Source: Prevotella sp.
GTDB taxonomy: Bacteria; Bacteroidota; Bacteroidia; Bacteroidales; Bacteroidaceae
Assembly (NCBI GenBank): GCA_016287755.1
Contig: JAEEWT010000005.1
Coordinates: forward strand, 1 to 64,000
Reading direction: 5' to 3'
DNA length: 64,000 nucleotides
Of the stretch, positions 14,295-22,465 are shown one piece after another. Made by a program: the position numbers and the translations under genes. The notes beneath the pieces were generated by a model, which searched no databases, was not told the DNA's origin, and saw nothing but the letters and a program-made list of their open reading frames with translations. The first letter of the stretch is position 1. The number at the start of each line of letters is the position of its first letter.

Positions 14295-15089
14295 ATGAAA
14301 ATATTGGTATTAGGCGCAGGTAAGATGGGGAGTTTCTTCATCGACCTGCTGAGTTTCGACCATGAGGTGGCAGTGTTTGAGCGGGATCCCAAACGCATGC
14401 GTTTTACCTATAACTGTCAGCGGTTTACACAACTGGAGGAGATCAGGGAGTTCAAGCCCGAACTGCTCATCAATGCCGTGACACTGAAATATACCATTCC
14501 CGTATTCGAGCAGGTGATTCCCTATCTGCCCAAGGAATGTATCATCAGCGATATTGCCAGTGTGAAGACCGACCTGAAGGAGTTCTATGAGAAAACGGGC
14601 ATGCGCTATGTGTCAACCCACCCTATGTTCGGTCCGACATTTGCCAACCTGCAGCAACTCTCTGAGGAGAACGCTATCATCATCAGCGAGGGAGACTACA
14701 TGGGAAGGATCTTCTTCAAGGACTTGTATCAGAAACTCGGACTGAACATCTACGAATATACCTTCGAGGAGCATGACAAGACCGTGGCCTACTCGCTGTC
14801 AATCCCGTTTGTATCTACTTTTGTGTTCGCTGCCGTGATGAAACACCAGGATGCACCGGGAACAACGTTCAAACGACACATGAGGATTGCCAAGGGAGTG
14901 CTGAACGAAGATGACTACCTGTTGCAGGAAATCCTCTTCAACCCCTACACGAGCGGTCAGGTAGCACAGATACGAACGGAGCTGAAGGAACTCCTGGAGA
15001 TCATCGACAACAAAGACGCGGAGGGCATGAAGACCTATCTCACCAAGATTCGCAACAATGTCAAACGCGACATACAAATAGAGAAATAA
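14295..15089 (+). CDS. tyrA: prephenate dehydrogenase
   Basis: 264 residues. NAD(P)-binding Rossmann start ILVLGAGKMGSFFIDLL; prephenate-specific segments ISDIASVKTDLKEFY and RYVSTHPMFGPTFANL (HPMFGP is diagnostic), then a helical dimerisation region. Converts prephenate to 4-hydroxyphenylpyruvate for tyrosine. It is fourth in the attenuated operon, which explains why the leader peptide senses both Phe and Tyr. Confidence 0.92.
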   Translation: MKILVLGAGKMGSFFIDLLSFDHEVAVFERDPKRMRFTYNCQRFTQLEEIREFKPELLINAVTLKYTIPVFEQVIPYLPKECIISDIASVKTDLKEFYEKTGMRYVSTHPMFGPTFANLQQLSEENAIIISEGDYMGRIFFKDLYQKLGLNIYEYTFEEHDKTVAYSLSIPFVSTFVFAAVMKHQDAPGTTFKRHMRIAKGVLNEDDYLLQEILFNPYTSGQVAQIRTELKELLEIIDNKDAEGMKTYLTKIRNNVKRDIQIEK

Positions 15090-15090
15090 C

Positions 15091-16032
15091 ATGCACCTTA
15101 CTTATCTAATACTTGGAATACTCACCTTTGTGGAACTGAACTGCGAGAATCTCTTTGATGCTCGTAAGGACAGTGTCAAGGATGATACGGAATACACGGC
15201 GGAGAGTCTGAGACATTGGACACGTACCCGCTATTGGAACAAGTTGAACAGCATCGCCCAGGAGATTGTCTCCTGCGGCGATGACAATAGCGGATGGGCG
15301 TTGCCCGATCTGGTGGCACTATGCGAAGTGGAGAACGACACGGTGCTCACCGATTTGAGTCGCCGTTCGTTGCTACGGAATGCAGGGTATGAGTATGTGA
15401 TGACTGACAGTCCTGACCAACGTGGCATTGATGTCGCCTTGTTGTACAGTCCGTTTTCCTTTCGTATGATCAACCACTATCCTCTTCGCATCCCACCTAT
15501 AAAAGAGATGCGTCCTACTCGTGACATTCTTTATGCCTGCGGCGAACTGATCAATGGTGATACCCTGCATGTATTTGTGGTTCATGCCCCCAGTAGGTTC
15601 GGCGGTGAAAGGACTACCCGTCCGCATCGTCTTGCAGTGGCCAACCGACTATGTCTGGCCATCGACTCCATCCGTTCCAGCTCACCAACGGCAAGTGTCG
15701 TGGTGGCAGGCGACTTCAACGATCCCTACGACAGTAAAGCGCTTGAAATCCTTCGCAGACACCAGCTGATGAATGTCTCGCAAGGAGCACGGGGCAGTCA
15801 TGGGGCCAAGGGGACATACAAGTACCAAGGACAGTGGGAGAGCATCGATCATATCTTCGTGGGAGGAAACATCTTGCATGCTTTCCAACAATGCCGCATC
15901 CAAGATGCTCCTTTCCTGCTGGAAGAGGATGAGCAATATGGAGGGGTGATGCCCCGAAGGAACTACCGAGGGTATCAATACAACAAGGGCTACAGCGATC
16001 ATCTGCCGCTTGTAGCCCGGTTTGAGATATAG
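15091..16032 (+). CDS. endonuclease/exonuclease/phosphatase-fold protein
   Basis: 313 residues. Starts 1 base after tyrA. Motifs of the EEP fold: FVELNCENLFD (Asn/Asp metal site), LVALCEVEN (catalytic Glu), HVFVVHAPSRFGG, VVVAGDFNDPYDSKALE (GDFND) and YSDHLPLVARFEI (SDH). A short hydrophobic N-terminus (MHLTYLILGILTF) may act as a signal peptide. The family hydrolyses phosphodiesters of nucleic acids or lipids, and the substrate is unknown. Co-transcription with the aromatic operon appears positional only. Confidence 0.8.
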   Translation: MHLTYLILGILTFVELNCENLFDARKDSVKDDTEYTAESLRHWTRTRYWNKLNSIAQEIVSCGDDNSGWALPDLVALCEVENDTVLTDLSRRSLLRNAGYEYVMTDSPDQRGIDVALLYSPFSFRMINHYPLRIPPIKEMRPTRDILYACGELINGDTLHVFVVHAPSRFGGERTTRPHRLAVANRLCLAIDSIRSSSPTASVVVAGDFNDPYDSKALEILRRHQLMNVSQGARGSHGAKGTYKYQGQWESIDHIFVGGNILHAFQQCRIQDAPFLLEEDEQYGGVMPRRNYRGYQYNKGYSDHLPLVARFEI

Positions 16033-16037
16033 TGCCG

Positions 16038-17153
16038 TTATTTCGTTATTACGGTGTCTCTTAAGATCTGAACGATGCGCTCGGCAGTCCGTCCGTCCCA
16101 ACGGTCGGGCAAACTGCATTTCTTCCAGTTACCGCCAAGCAGGTCGCGCATGGCCTTCTTCAGTTGTTCCGCATCCTCGCCCACCAAGACATTCGAGCCT
16201 TGTTTCACGGTCTCGATATGCTCCGTGTAGCTATTCAGCGTGATGCAGGGAACGCCATTGAACGTTGCTTCCTCAGCCACATTTCCACTATCGGTGATGA
16301 TGCCCATGGCATGAGAGGTAAGATAGCCGAACTCCAGGTAGGGCAATGGAGGAAGGACCTTAAATTGACAATTGACAGTGGACAGTTGACAGTTTATTGT
16401 TGAAACCACATCGAGGGCTTTTCCTCGGAGGGGGGCGATAACGGGAATGCTTACTTCTTGCTTCTCCCCTACCGTTTCTACCATCGTATCCAGCATCTTC
16501 TTCAGGTTCTCTCTGTCTTCCAACAGCGCTTTGCGGTTGATGGTGAAGACGATATACTTACCTTCTTCCAACTGCAATTCGTCCATGATGGCAGGCCGTT
16601 GCCAGCGGGCATGGTTGAAGCGCAGGTTGTCGAGCAAGATATTCCCCACCCGATAGACCTTGCTCTGCTCGGCGCCCTCACGGTTGGTGATGCTGCTGTT
16701 GCTGACTCCCGCTGTGAAAAGCAAGTCGGAAAGACCATCGATGACCAGTCGGTTCACCTCCTTCGGCATCTTGATGTCGAAACTGCGTGTGCCAGCCACC
16801 AGATGGGCTAAGACGATACCACGCTTCTTGGTAACAATAGCTGCTGCCATCGTAGAGGCTAAGTCATCTACCACAACCACCACATCGGCAGGATGCTCTT
16901 CCAGATATCGGTCGAAGGCGCCCATCACCTGACCCGTGATCTCGTTCAGACTGGTGCTGTCAACACCCAAAAAGACATCCGGACGCGCTATCTGCAGGTC
17001 ATCAAACAAAGATCCTTCCAAGGTGGGATCCTTCTCTGTACCAGCATATATCAGTTGAAAATCCATATCTTCCGCACCCTGAATGGCACGGATCAACGGT
17101 GCTACCTTGATGAAGTTCGGGCGAGCACCGGCCACAATACATACGTTCATCAT
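16038..17153 (-). CDS. divergent non-hydrolysing UDP-GlcNAc 2-epimerase (WecB-like), active site altered
   Basis: About 372 residues from the ATG at 17153 (MMNVCIVAGARPNFIK). The ATG at 17189 lies upstream of the expected transcript start set by the promoter at 17176-17206 and is rejected. The two-Rossmann fold of WecB is recognisable (ARPNFIKVAPLIRAI; HLVAGTRSFDIKMPKEVNRL; DSGNVAEEATFNGVPCITL; EHIETVKQGSNVLVG). Several conserved positions differ: GQH is YAGTEKD, HVEAG is HLVAG and TxHRREN is TINRKALLEDREN, so the usual catalytic Glu and His appear missing. A translated short repeat (STINCQLSTVNCQ, 16364-16402) interrupts the protein between the two halves. It may be inactive, altered in substrate, or a pseudo-enzyme. 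Confidence 0.75.
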   Translation of the reverse strand: MMNVCIVAGARPNFIKVAPLIRAIQGAEDMDFQLIYAGTEKDPTLEGSLFDDLQIARPDVFLGVDSTSLNEITGQVMGAFDRYLEEHPADVVVVVDDLASTMAAAIVTKKRGIVLAHLVAGTRSFDIKMPKEVNRLVIDGLSDLLFTAGVSNSSITNREGAEQSKVYRVGNILLDNLRFNHARWQRPAIMDELQLEEGKYIVFTINRKALLEDRENLKKMLDTMVETVGEKQEVSIPVIAPLRGKALDVVSTINCQLSTVNCQFKVLPPLPYLEFGYLTSHAMGIITDSGNVAEEATFNGVPCITLNSYTEHIETVKQGSNVLVGEDAEQLKKAMRDLLGGNWKKCSLPDRWDGRTAERIVQILRDTVITK

Positions 17154-17175
17154 CTCGTTTCTATACTTATTGCCA

Positions 17176-17206
17176 CAAAGATAATACAAATCGGAGATAA
17201 TACAAA
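17176..17206 (-). promoter_or_regulatory. promoter of the WecB-like gene
   Basis: Minus strand TTTG (17206-17203), 19-base spacer, TATCTTTG (17183-17176). It fixes the start of the WecB-like protein downstream of 17170. Confidence 0.7.
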
Positions 17207-17284
17207 AGAAAAGGACAAAAAATCATTTGTTTACTTCTCACTTATTCAGATTTTTCGTATCTTTGCGCTTGCAAAACAAAGGAT

Positions 17285-17707
17285 ATGACGCAAAGACTGA
17301 AGCTGCCTCTGGGGATGATGATGTTACTGATAGGTGGAATGACCTATCTGCTGTTTCGTCCGCAAACCCTGCTGATGTTCCATGTGACTGATGCCATCGG
17401 ACTGTCTGCTGCCATCAACAGCATGCGCGAGGGTATCAGTTCGCAGTTGCCAGAATTCATCATCTACAGTCTGCCCGGCGCCCTGTGGGCTGCTGCCTAT
17501 ATCCTGACCACCGAGTATTTCCTGTACCGACAGTCGGTCAAGACACGTATCCTTGTTGCGGGTATCATCCCTGTCATTGGTGCAGTGTCTGAATTGCTGC
17601 AATTCACAGGACTGCTACCAGGAACGTTCGATGTAGCCGACTTGCTCTGCTACCTCGTTCCTTATCTCCTTTATTTGTCTATCATACTAAAAATCAAACG
17701 AATATGA
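17285..17707 (+). CDS. small integral membrane protein (VanZ-like features)
   Basis: 140 residues with about four hydrophobic segments (~10-26, ~57-77, ~87-107, ~119-136). The C-terminal SELLQFTGLLPGTFDVADLLCYLVPYLL resembles the VanZ-type ending (PGRxFDxxDxxxN), though the match is loose. A -7 element TATCTTTG is present at 17258-17265. Its stop overlaps the ATG of the AAA+ ATPase gene (ATGA at 17704-17707), so the two membrane-associated products are likely made together. Function unknown. Confidence 0.65.
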   Translation: MTQRLKLPLGMMMLLIGGMTYLLFRPQTLLMFHVTDAIGLSAAINSMREGISSQLPEFIIYSLPGALWAAAYILTTEYFLYRQSVKTRILVAGIIPVIGAVSELLQFTGLLPGTFDVADLLCYLVPYLLYLSIILKIKRI

Positions 17708-18783
17708 GTCTTCAAGAGAAATTCACGAGTAAGCAACTCACCATCATCATCATCGCCATTTGTGCAGTGTTCATCTTCTTAGGTATCTTCACGATGGTTA
17801 TCGGAAACGAAGCTGAAAGCAGTAGTGAGAAATATGTCACTGTTGACAGTAGTGACGACAGCGGCAGTGATGTCGGCGGTAGGAAATACAAGTTCAGCGA
17901 CCGTGAGGACCGTTCCGAAGGAGGAGCACAAGAAGATAGTATGACGGTGAACAAGCCCATGGAGGGTGACCCCTATCAGGAGTTGGATGAGCTGATCGGA
18001 CTGGAATCGGTGAAAGAGGAGGTGCGCTCCCTGGCGAACTTCGTCAAGGTACAGAAGATGCGTGAGGAGAAAGGATTGAAGAGTCCGAAACTGAGCTACC
18101 ACCTGGTGTTCACCGGTAGTCCTGGTACGGGTAAGACCACCGTGGCGCGCATCGTGGCACGTATCTATAAGGACTTAGGAATCTTGAAGAAAGGTCATCT
18201 GGTAGAGACCGACCGCTCAGGACTGATTGGGAAATACGTTGGTCAGACTGCCCCACGGGTGAATGCGGCCTGCGACTCTGCCCTGAATGGTGTGCTGTTC
18301 ATTGATGAGGCGTATGCGCTGACTCAGAGTGAGAGCTCACAGGACTATGGAGCAGAGGCTGTGGCTACGTTGCTGAAACGTATGGAAGACGACCGTGACA
18401 AGCTGGTGGTGATTGTGGCTGGCTACACCAACGAGATGAAGAAGTTCATTGATACGAACCCCGGACTGCAGTCGCGTTTCAACCGTTATATCAACTTCCC
18501 CGACTACTCCTCTGGCGAGCTGTATGACATCTTCCGTCTTTACCTGAAGAAGAACGAATATACCATTACCAAGGAAGGTGCCGACTTACTCCATCAAGGC
18601 TTGGAACAGGCTGTTCAGCATAAAGACCGCAACTTCGGTAATGCCCGTTATGTGCGTAACCTCTTCGAGAAAGCCATTCAGTGTCAGGCCAACCGACTGT
18701 CGAAGACAAAGAATGTCGGCGACGATGAATTGGTTGAACTCACCGCCGCCGACATCAAGTCAGCTTTTCAGGAAATGAAATAG
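17704..18783 (+). CDS. membrane-anchored CbxX/CfqX-type AAA+ ATPase
   Basis: 359 residues. A single N-terminal transmembrane helix (~11-33, IIIIAICAVFIFLGIFTMVI), an acidic/Ser-rich linker (~36-90), then an AAA+ module: DELIGLESVKEEVRSL, Walker A FTGSPGTGKTTVARIVARI, pore-loop GLIGKYVGQTAPRV, Walker B GVLFIDEAYAL, sensor 1 VVIVAGYTNEM, arginine finger NPGLQSRFNRYINF and sensor 2 GNARYVRNLFE. The closest families are CbxX/CfqX (Rubisco activase-like) and the EccA/SpoVK ATPases. A remodelling role at the inner face of the cytoplasmic membrane is likely; its partner may be the overlapping upstream gene product. Confidence 0.85.
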   Translation: MSLQEKFTSKQLTIIIIAICAVFIFLGIFTMVIGNEAESSSEKYVTVDSSDDSGSDVGGRKYKFSDREDRSEGGAQEDSMTVNKPMEGDPYQELDELIGLESVKEEVRSLANFVKVQKMREEKGLKSPKLSYHLVFTGSPGTGKTTVARIVARIYKDLGILKKGHLVETDRSGLIGKYVGQTAPRVNAACDSALNGVLFIDEAYALTQSESSQDYGAEAVATLLKRMEDDRDKLVVIVAGYTNEMKKFIDTNPGLQSRFNRYINFPDYSSGELYDIFRLYLKKNEYTITKEGADLLHQGLEQAVQHKDRNFGNARYVRNLFEKAIQCQANRLSKTKNVGDDELVELTAADIKSAFQEMK

Positions 18784-18790
18784 CCTTGGG

Positions 18791-19735
18791 TTATTCTCCC
18801 TTGAAGAGTTCTTTGATACCACCGATGGATCCCATCACGTTGGTAGCCTCGTAAGGCAGATAAACCGTCTTGGTCTTGTCGCCCTTAGCCAGCTCTTCCA
18901 TCATCTGGATATACTTCTGTGCGAGCAGGTAGTTGGCAGGATTCGTACTCTTGCCTACAGCCTCTGTGATCTTCTCGATAGCGATGGCCTCAGCCTCAGC
19001 CTTGCGGATGCGAGCCTGAGCCTCACCTTCGGCATGGAGGATAGCCTGCTGCTTGGAAGCCTCAGCACGGTTAATCATAGCGGTCTTCTCACCTTCTGAT
19101 GCAAGGATCTCTGCAGCCTTCTCACCTTCTGAGGTAAGGATCTGTGCACGCTTGTTACGCTCTGCCTGCATCTGCTTCTCCATGGCATTGAGAACGGTGC
19201 TTGGCGGAATGATATCCTGCAACTCTACGCGGTTCACCTTCACACCCCACTTATCTGTAGCGTCGTCGAGAACGGCACGCAGCTTCGTGTTGATGGTATC
19301 ACGAGAAGTCAGTGTCTCATCCAGCTCCATCTCACCAATGATGTTACGCAAGGTGGTCTGTGTAAGCTTCTCGATAGCGTTCGGCAGATTCGAAATCTCA
19401 TACACAGCCTTGAAAGGATCCACAATCTGGAAATACAGCAGGGCGTTGATCTCCATCTGGATATTATCCTTTGTAATCACATTCTGCGAGGGGAAGTCGT
19501 ACACCTGCTCACGCAGATCAATACTGTTAGAGTAAGAATAGCGGCCACGGTTCAGCACCACAATCTCCTTGGCACGGTCGATGAACGGAATGATGATGTT
19601 AATACCCGGGTTCAGTGTAGCGTAGTACTTACCCAAACGCTCGATAATCTTTGTTTCCGACTGCGGGATAATCACCAGTGCTTTCTTCGCGATGATAACC
19701 ACCAAGATGACGATGGCTATCAATACATAAGTCAT
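18791..19735 (-). CDS. SPFH/Band 7 (stomatin/QmcA-like) membrane protein
   Basis: About 314 residues. Start chosen at the ATG at 19735 (MTYVLIAIVILVV), which has AGGAG 5 bases upstream; an ATG at 19750 is the alternative. N-terminal transmembrane helix, then the Band 7 domain (ALVIIPQSETKIIERLGKY; NPGINIIIPFIDRA; VVLNRGRYSYSN; MELDETLTSRDTINTKLR; WGVKVNRVELQDIIPP), and a long Ala/Glu/Lys-rich coiled coil (~190-265). Such proteins form membrane-associated oligomeric scaffolds that often regulate proteases such as FtsH. The NfeD-family partner gene is immediately upstream on the same strand. Confidence 0.9.
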   Translation of the reverse strand: MTYVLIAIVILVVIIAKKALVIIPQSETKIIERLGKYYATLNPGINIIIPFIDRAKEIVVLNRGRYSYSNSIDLREQVYDFPSQNVITKDNIQMEINALLYFQIVDPFKAVYEISNLPNAIEKLTQTTLRNIIGEMELDETLTSRDTINTKLRAVLDDATDKWGVKVNRVELQDIIPPSTVLNAMEKQMQAERNKRAQILTSEGEKAAEILASEGEKTAMINRAEASKQQAILHAEGEAQARIRKAEAEAIAIEKITEAVGKSTNPANYLLAQKYIQMMEELAKGDKTKTVYLPYEATNVMGSIGGIKELFKGE

Positions 19736-19789
19736 AATGTCTCCTAACATAATTGTAAAGTATTTAAAAGTTAATGATTCCTTTGTTGA

Positions 19790-20242
19790 TTATTCATCCA
19801 CCTCGATGGTGATGATGATGCTTTCACGGTCGACGACACGTACGAATGTGCCTACCGGGATATCGGTGGTAGCATGGGAGATAGCCTTCCATACATCACC
19901 ATCGATGGCTACGCGACCGAAGCCTCCTGCCTCAATGGTCTCAACTACCCTGCCCCTACGTCCGATCAGTGCATCGGCGTTGCTCACACGGTTATCTTCG
20001 TTCTTATGCAGATAGCGTAAGGCAAAGGGACGTACGAAATACAAGCTCAGGAGCGTGAAGATGGCAAATACCACGATCTGTCCATAGAAACCCAGTCCGA
20101 GAGGATCGCAGATACCTGCAAAGACGGCTCCGATGGAGAAGCAGATGATGAAGAAGTCGCCTGCTGTCAGCTCCAGGATGAGGCAGACCACGGCGATTAC
20201 AGCCCATATCTGCCATAAGTGTTGTGAAAAATACTCAATCAT
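19790..20242 (-). CDS. NfeD-family membrane protein
   Basis: 150 residues: three hydrophobic helices in the first ~75 residues (WAVIAVVCLILEL; FFIICFSIGAVFAGICD; IVVFAIFTLLSLYFV), then a soluble OB-fold NfeD domain with ALIGRRGRVVETIEAGGFGRVAIDGDVWKA. The short NfeD type usually pairs with SPFH proteins, as here. Together they are thought to organise membrane microdomains. Confidence 0.88.
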   Translation of the reverse strand: MIEYFSQHLWQIWAVIAVVCLILELTAGDFFIICFSIGAVFAGICDPLGLGFYGQIVVFAIFTLLSLYFVRPFALRYLHKNEDNRVSNADALIGRRGRVVETIEAGGFGRVAIDGDVWKAISHATTDIPVGTFVRVVDRESIIITIEVDE

Positions 20243-20261
20243 ATCCTATTTGTTTTAATGG

Positions 20262-20933
20262 TTATATCGATAAAATAAAATCATCCCAATCCTTTGAAGA
20301 ACCCTTCCTTCCGAACACCTTTTGGTATAGACGACTGCGGGTGGAGGCGACGCTTTCCTTGGAATGTGCCGTGAGTGTGGCAATATCCTTGGGCTGGATG
20401 CGTGCTTTGATGAGCAGACTCACGTAATAGTCTTGCGAGGAGAGCTTGCACAAGCTGTACAGCTTTTCCGTGAACCCTGTGTAGATACCGTCTATCAGTC
20501 GGGTCAGCTCTGTCCAGTCGTTCTGGGTCATCATCCTTCCTTTGTCCAGATTGACCTGTATCTGCTGGTAGATATCCGAACTGAAGATCAAGGTCTCGGC
20601 CTGCTGTCGTTTCTCCTGTTCAATAATCGCCACCTTATTATTATAATCAAGGCGTGCTTTCTTCTCTTCCAGTTCGAGGCGTAGCACGGAGTTCTCATCA
20701 TCGAGCTTCTCCAGCATCCGTTCCAGATCGGCAATCTTGTTCTTGTTAAGCTCGATACTCTGTCTGCTCTGCGCCTGGAGGTCTTCCTGAATCGCGCGTA
20801 CCTTATTTAATCGTTCCTCCAGAAGAAGGATTTTCCTTCGACTGTTCTGCACGGCTACCACGAACAATGCTACGTAGGTTACGGTACACAGCACGATCAG
20901 AAACAGCTCTCGTTGGGTCAATATGGTCATCAT
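20262..20933 (-). CDS. membrane-anchored coiled-coil protein with C-terminal HTH
   Basis: About 223 residues. Start placed at MMTILTQRELF (20933), because the -7 element TATATTTG lies at 20957-20950 and rules out the ATG at 20996. One transmembrane helix (LFLIVLCTVTYVALFVVAV), a ~85-residue coiled coil (RRKILLLEERLNKV...LVLRLELEEKKARLDYN), then a LuxR/sigma-4-like HTH at the end (KLSSQDYYVSLLIKARIQPKDI...HSKESVASTRSRLYQKVFG). It looks like the cytoplasmic half of the Bacteroidota tetratricopeptide-HTH regulators with the sensor part missing. DNA targets unknown. Confidence 0.7.
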   Translation of the reverse strand: MMTILTQRELFLIVLCTVTYVALFVVAVQNSRRKILLLEERLNKVRAIQEDLQAQSRQSIELNKNKIADLERMLEKLDDENSVLRLELEEKKARLDYNNKVAIIEQEKRQQAETLIFSSDIYQQIQVNLDKGRMMTQNDWTELTRLIDGIYTGFTEKLYSLCKLSSQDYYVSLLIKARIQPKDIATLTAHSKESVASTRSRLYQKVFGRKGSSKDWDDFILSI

Positions 20934-20961
20934 GTTCTGAATCATAGTGCAAATATAAAAC

Positions 20962-20993
20962 AAAAAAACGAACCCGCCAAAGAAACGGGTTCG
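20962..20993 (-). terminator. terminator downstream of the HExxH protein gene
   Basis: Minus strand CGAACCCG (20993-20986), loop of 9, CGGGTTCG (20976-20969), then seven T (20968-20962). Confidence 0.85.
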
Positions 20994-21065
20994 CAATAAT
21001 TCTCAAACGACTGAACAGTTTGCAAAAGTTCGCAAACTGGCTATTTCTACAGGAAAAACGCCTGT

Positions 21066-21527
21066 TTATACGATGTTGTTCTTCCGGATATAACGCAATC
21101 GTGCCGCTAACGACATCTTGGCAAACTTCCGCCATTCCGTAGCTTTTCCTTCTGTAGATTCCAGATAATGGAGGTCATACATATGAAAATATGCCTCCAT
21201 CTCGAAGGGATTCAGGTAATAGGCTGCCTGGCGTTGCTTTCGCCAATAGCGCAAGGCCTTGAACGAGTACCATATATACAGCCAGTAGAAACGATACCAG
21301 GAATTTCCCGTATCCTGTGCCTGTCGGAGATGAATCATCTCATGGTTCTTCAGCGCATCGTATTTTTTGTTCAGATGAGCAGCCGAAGCCTCCTCCCGTG
21401 TGAAGAGTCGACCGAACAGCGTAATGGCCGTATAGCCCTTCCTGCACAGAAAACGGTTCACCGATGCCGGCATGTCCGTCAGTACTGAGGGACGGGGCGG
21501 TGAAATCAGGAGACGGATGAAACCCAT
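21066..21527 (-). CDS. small conserved protein with zincin-like HExxH motif
   Basis: 153 residues, no signal peptide. It contains YDALKNHEMIHLRQAQD (HEMIH, a zinc-peptidase signature) and, ~50 residues later, YYLNPFEMEAYFHMYD, where the Glu of NPFE-x-EA is well placed as the third zinc ligand of a gluzincin. The middle is Trp/Tyr-rich (SWYRFYWLYIWYSFKALRYWRK) and may lie on or in the membrane. No family name recognised. It is followed by a strong terminator, so it is a separate unit together with the M48 gene upstream (26 bases away). Confidence 0.65.
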   Translation of the reverse strand: MGFIRLLISPPRPSVLTDMPASVNRFLCRKGYTAITLFGRLFTREEASAAHLNKKYDALKNHEMIHLRQAQDTGNSWYRFYWLYIWYSFKALRYWRKQRQAAYYLNPFEMEAYFHMYDLHYLESTEGKATEWRKFAKMSLAARLRYIRKNNIV

Positions 21528-21553
21528 AGCGCTCCCCTACCTTATTCTCTTCA

Positions 21554-22435
21554 TTACTTCTTTTTCTTCGTCAGCGACGAGGCCTTGATGGTCTTGGTGG
21601 TGGTAGTCGATGTTGGCGTTCCACCAGCAGCTTTGTAATAAGCCAGTGCCTCAGGCATGTGCTTCTGGATATCGGCGATACGCTTCTCGTCAGACGGGTG
21701 ACTGCTCATCCATGTGGCGGTCTGACTGGAGTTGCCTGCAGCCATACGCTGCCAGAAAGAGATGGCCACCTGTGGGTCATAACCAGCCAAAGCGGCAAAG
21801 ACGAGTCCCATGTAATCGGCCTCACTCTCGTTATCACGTGAGTATTTCAGACTCAGCAGTGACAGTCCTTGGGTGGCCACGGCGGTACCTAATTGGGTTG
21901 CCGTCTCTCCTACGCCCATGGCTGATGCGATGGCACCGCCCAGCTGTATCAGCGTACTGGAGTTGCTCGACTTTGTCATCTGCTCAGCAGAGTGCTTAGC
22001 CACGGCATGGGCAATCTCATGACCGAGCACGATGGCCAATGAGGCTTCGTTCTGCGTCACGGGAAGTAAACCCTCATATACCACGATCTTTCCACCAGGC
22101 ATACAGAATGCGTTCACCTGATTGTCGGCTACGAGGTTGAACTCCCAAGCGAAGTTATTTACCTCATGGGCGAAGCCATTGGTTCTCAAGTAGTTCTCTA
22201 CGGCTGTTGCCAAACGCTGACCAACCTTTTTCACCAGGGCTGTGTTCGTGGCGTTGGTGGAAGGCTTGGCCTGCTTCATATACTGTGCATACTGCTGTGA
22301 ACTAAGACTGAGCATATACTCATCTGTCACGCTCAACTTGTGTTTTCTTCCTGTGACAGGCACCGTACTGGTGGTACCGCAAGATACCAATACCGAAGCT
22401 ACGATGGCCATCAAAATAAACTTTACTTTATTCAT
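21554..22435 (-). CDS. M48-family metallopeptidase lipoprotein (LoiP/YggG-like)
   Basis: About 293 residues from MNKVKF (ATG two codons further upstream also possible). Lipobox LVSCGTT near residue 18. M48 catalytic motif LGHEIAHAVAKH (~138-149) with the downstream Glu in RDNESEADYMGL, and the family's PGGKIVVYEGLLP. A Thr-rich, basic C-terminal tail follows. These are periplasmic or outer-membrane zinc proteases for protein quality control. Confidence 0.9.
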   Translation of the reverse strand: MNKVKFILMAIVASVLVSCGTTSTVPVTGRKHKLSVTDEYMLSLSSQQYAQYMKQAKPSTNATNTALVKKVGQRLATAVENYLRTNGFAHEVNNFAWEFNLVADNQVNAFCMPGGKIVVYEGLLPVTQNEASLAIVLGHEIAHAVAKHSAEQMTKSSNSSTLIQLGGAIASAMGVGETATQLGTAVATQGLSLLSLKYSRDNESEADYMGLVFAALAGYDPQVAISFWQRMAAGNSSQTATWMSSHPSDEKRIADIQKHMPEALAYYKAAGGTPTSTTTTKTIKASSLTKKKK

Positions 22436-22465
22436 GATCATATAGTTTGAATGGTTAAATAATTG

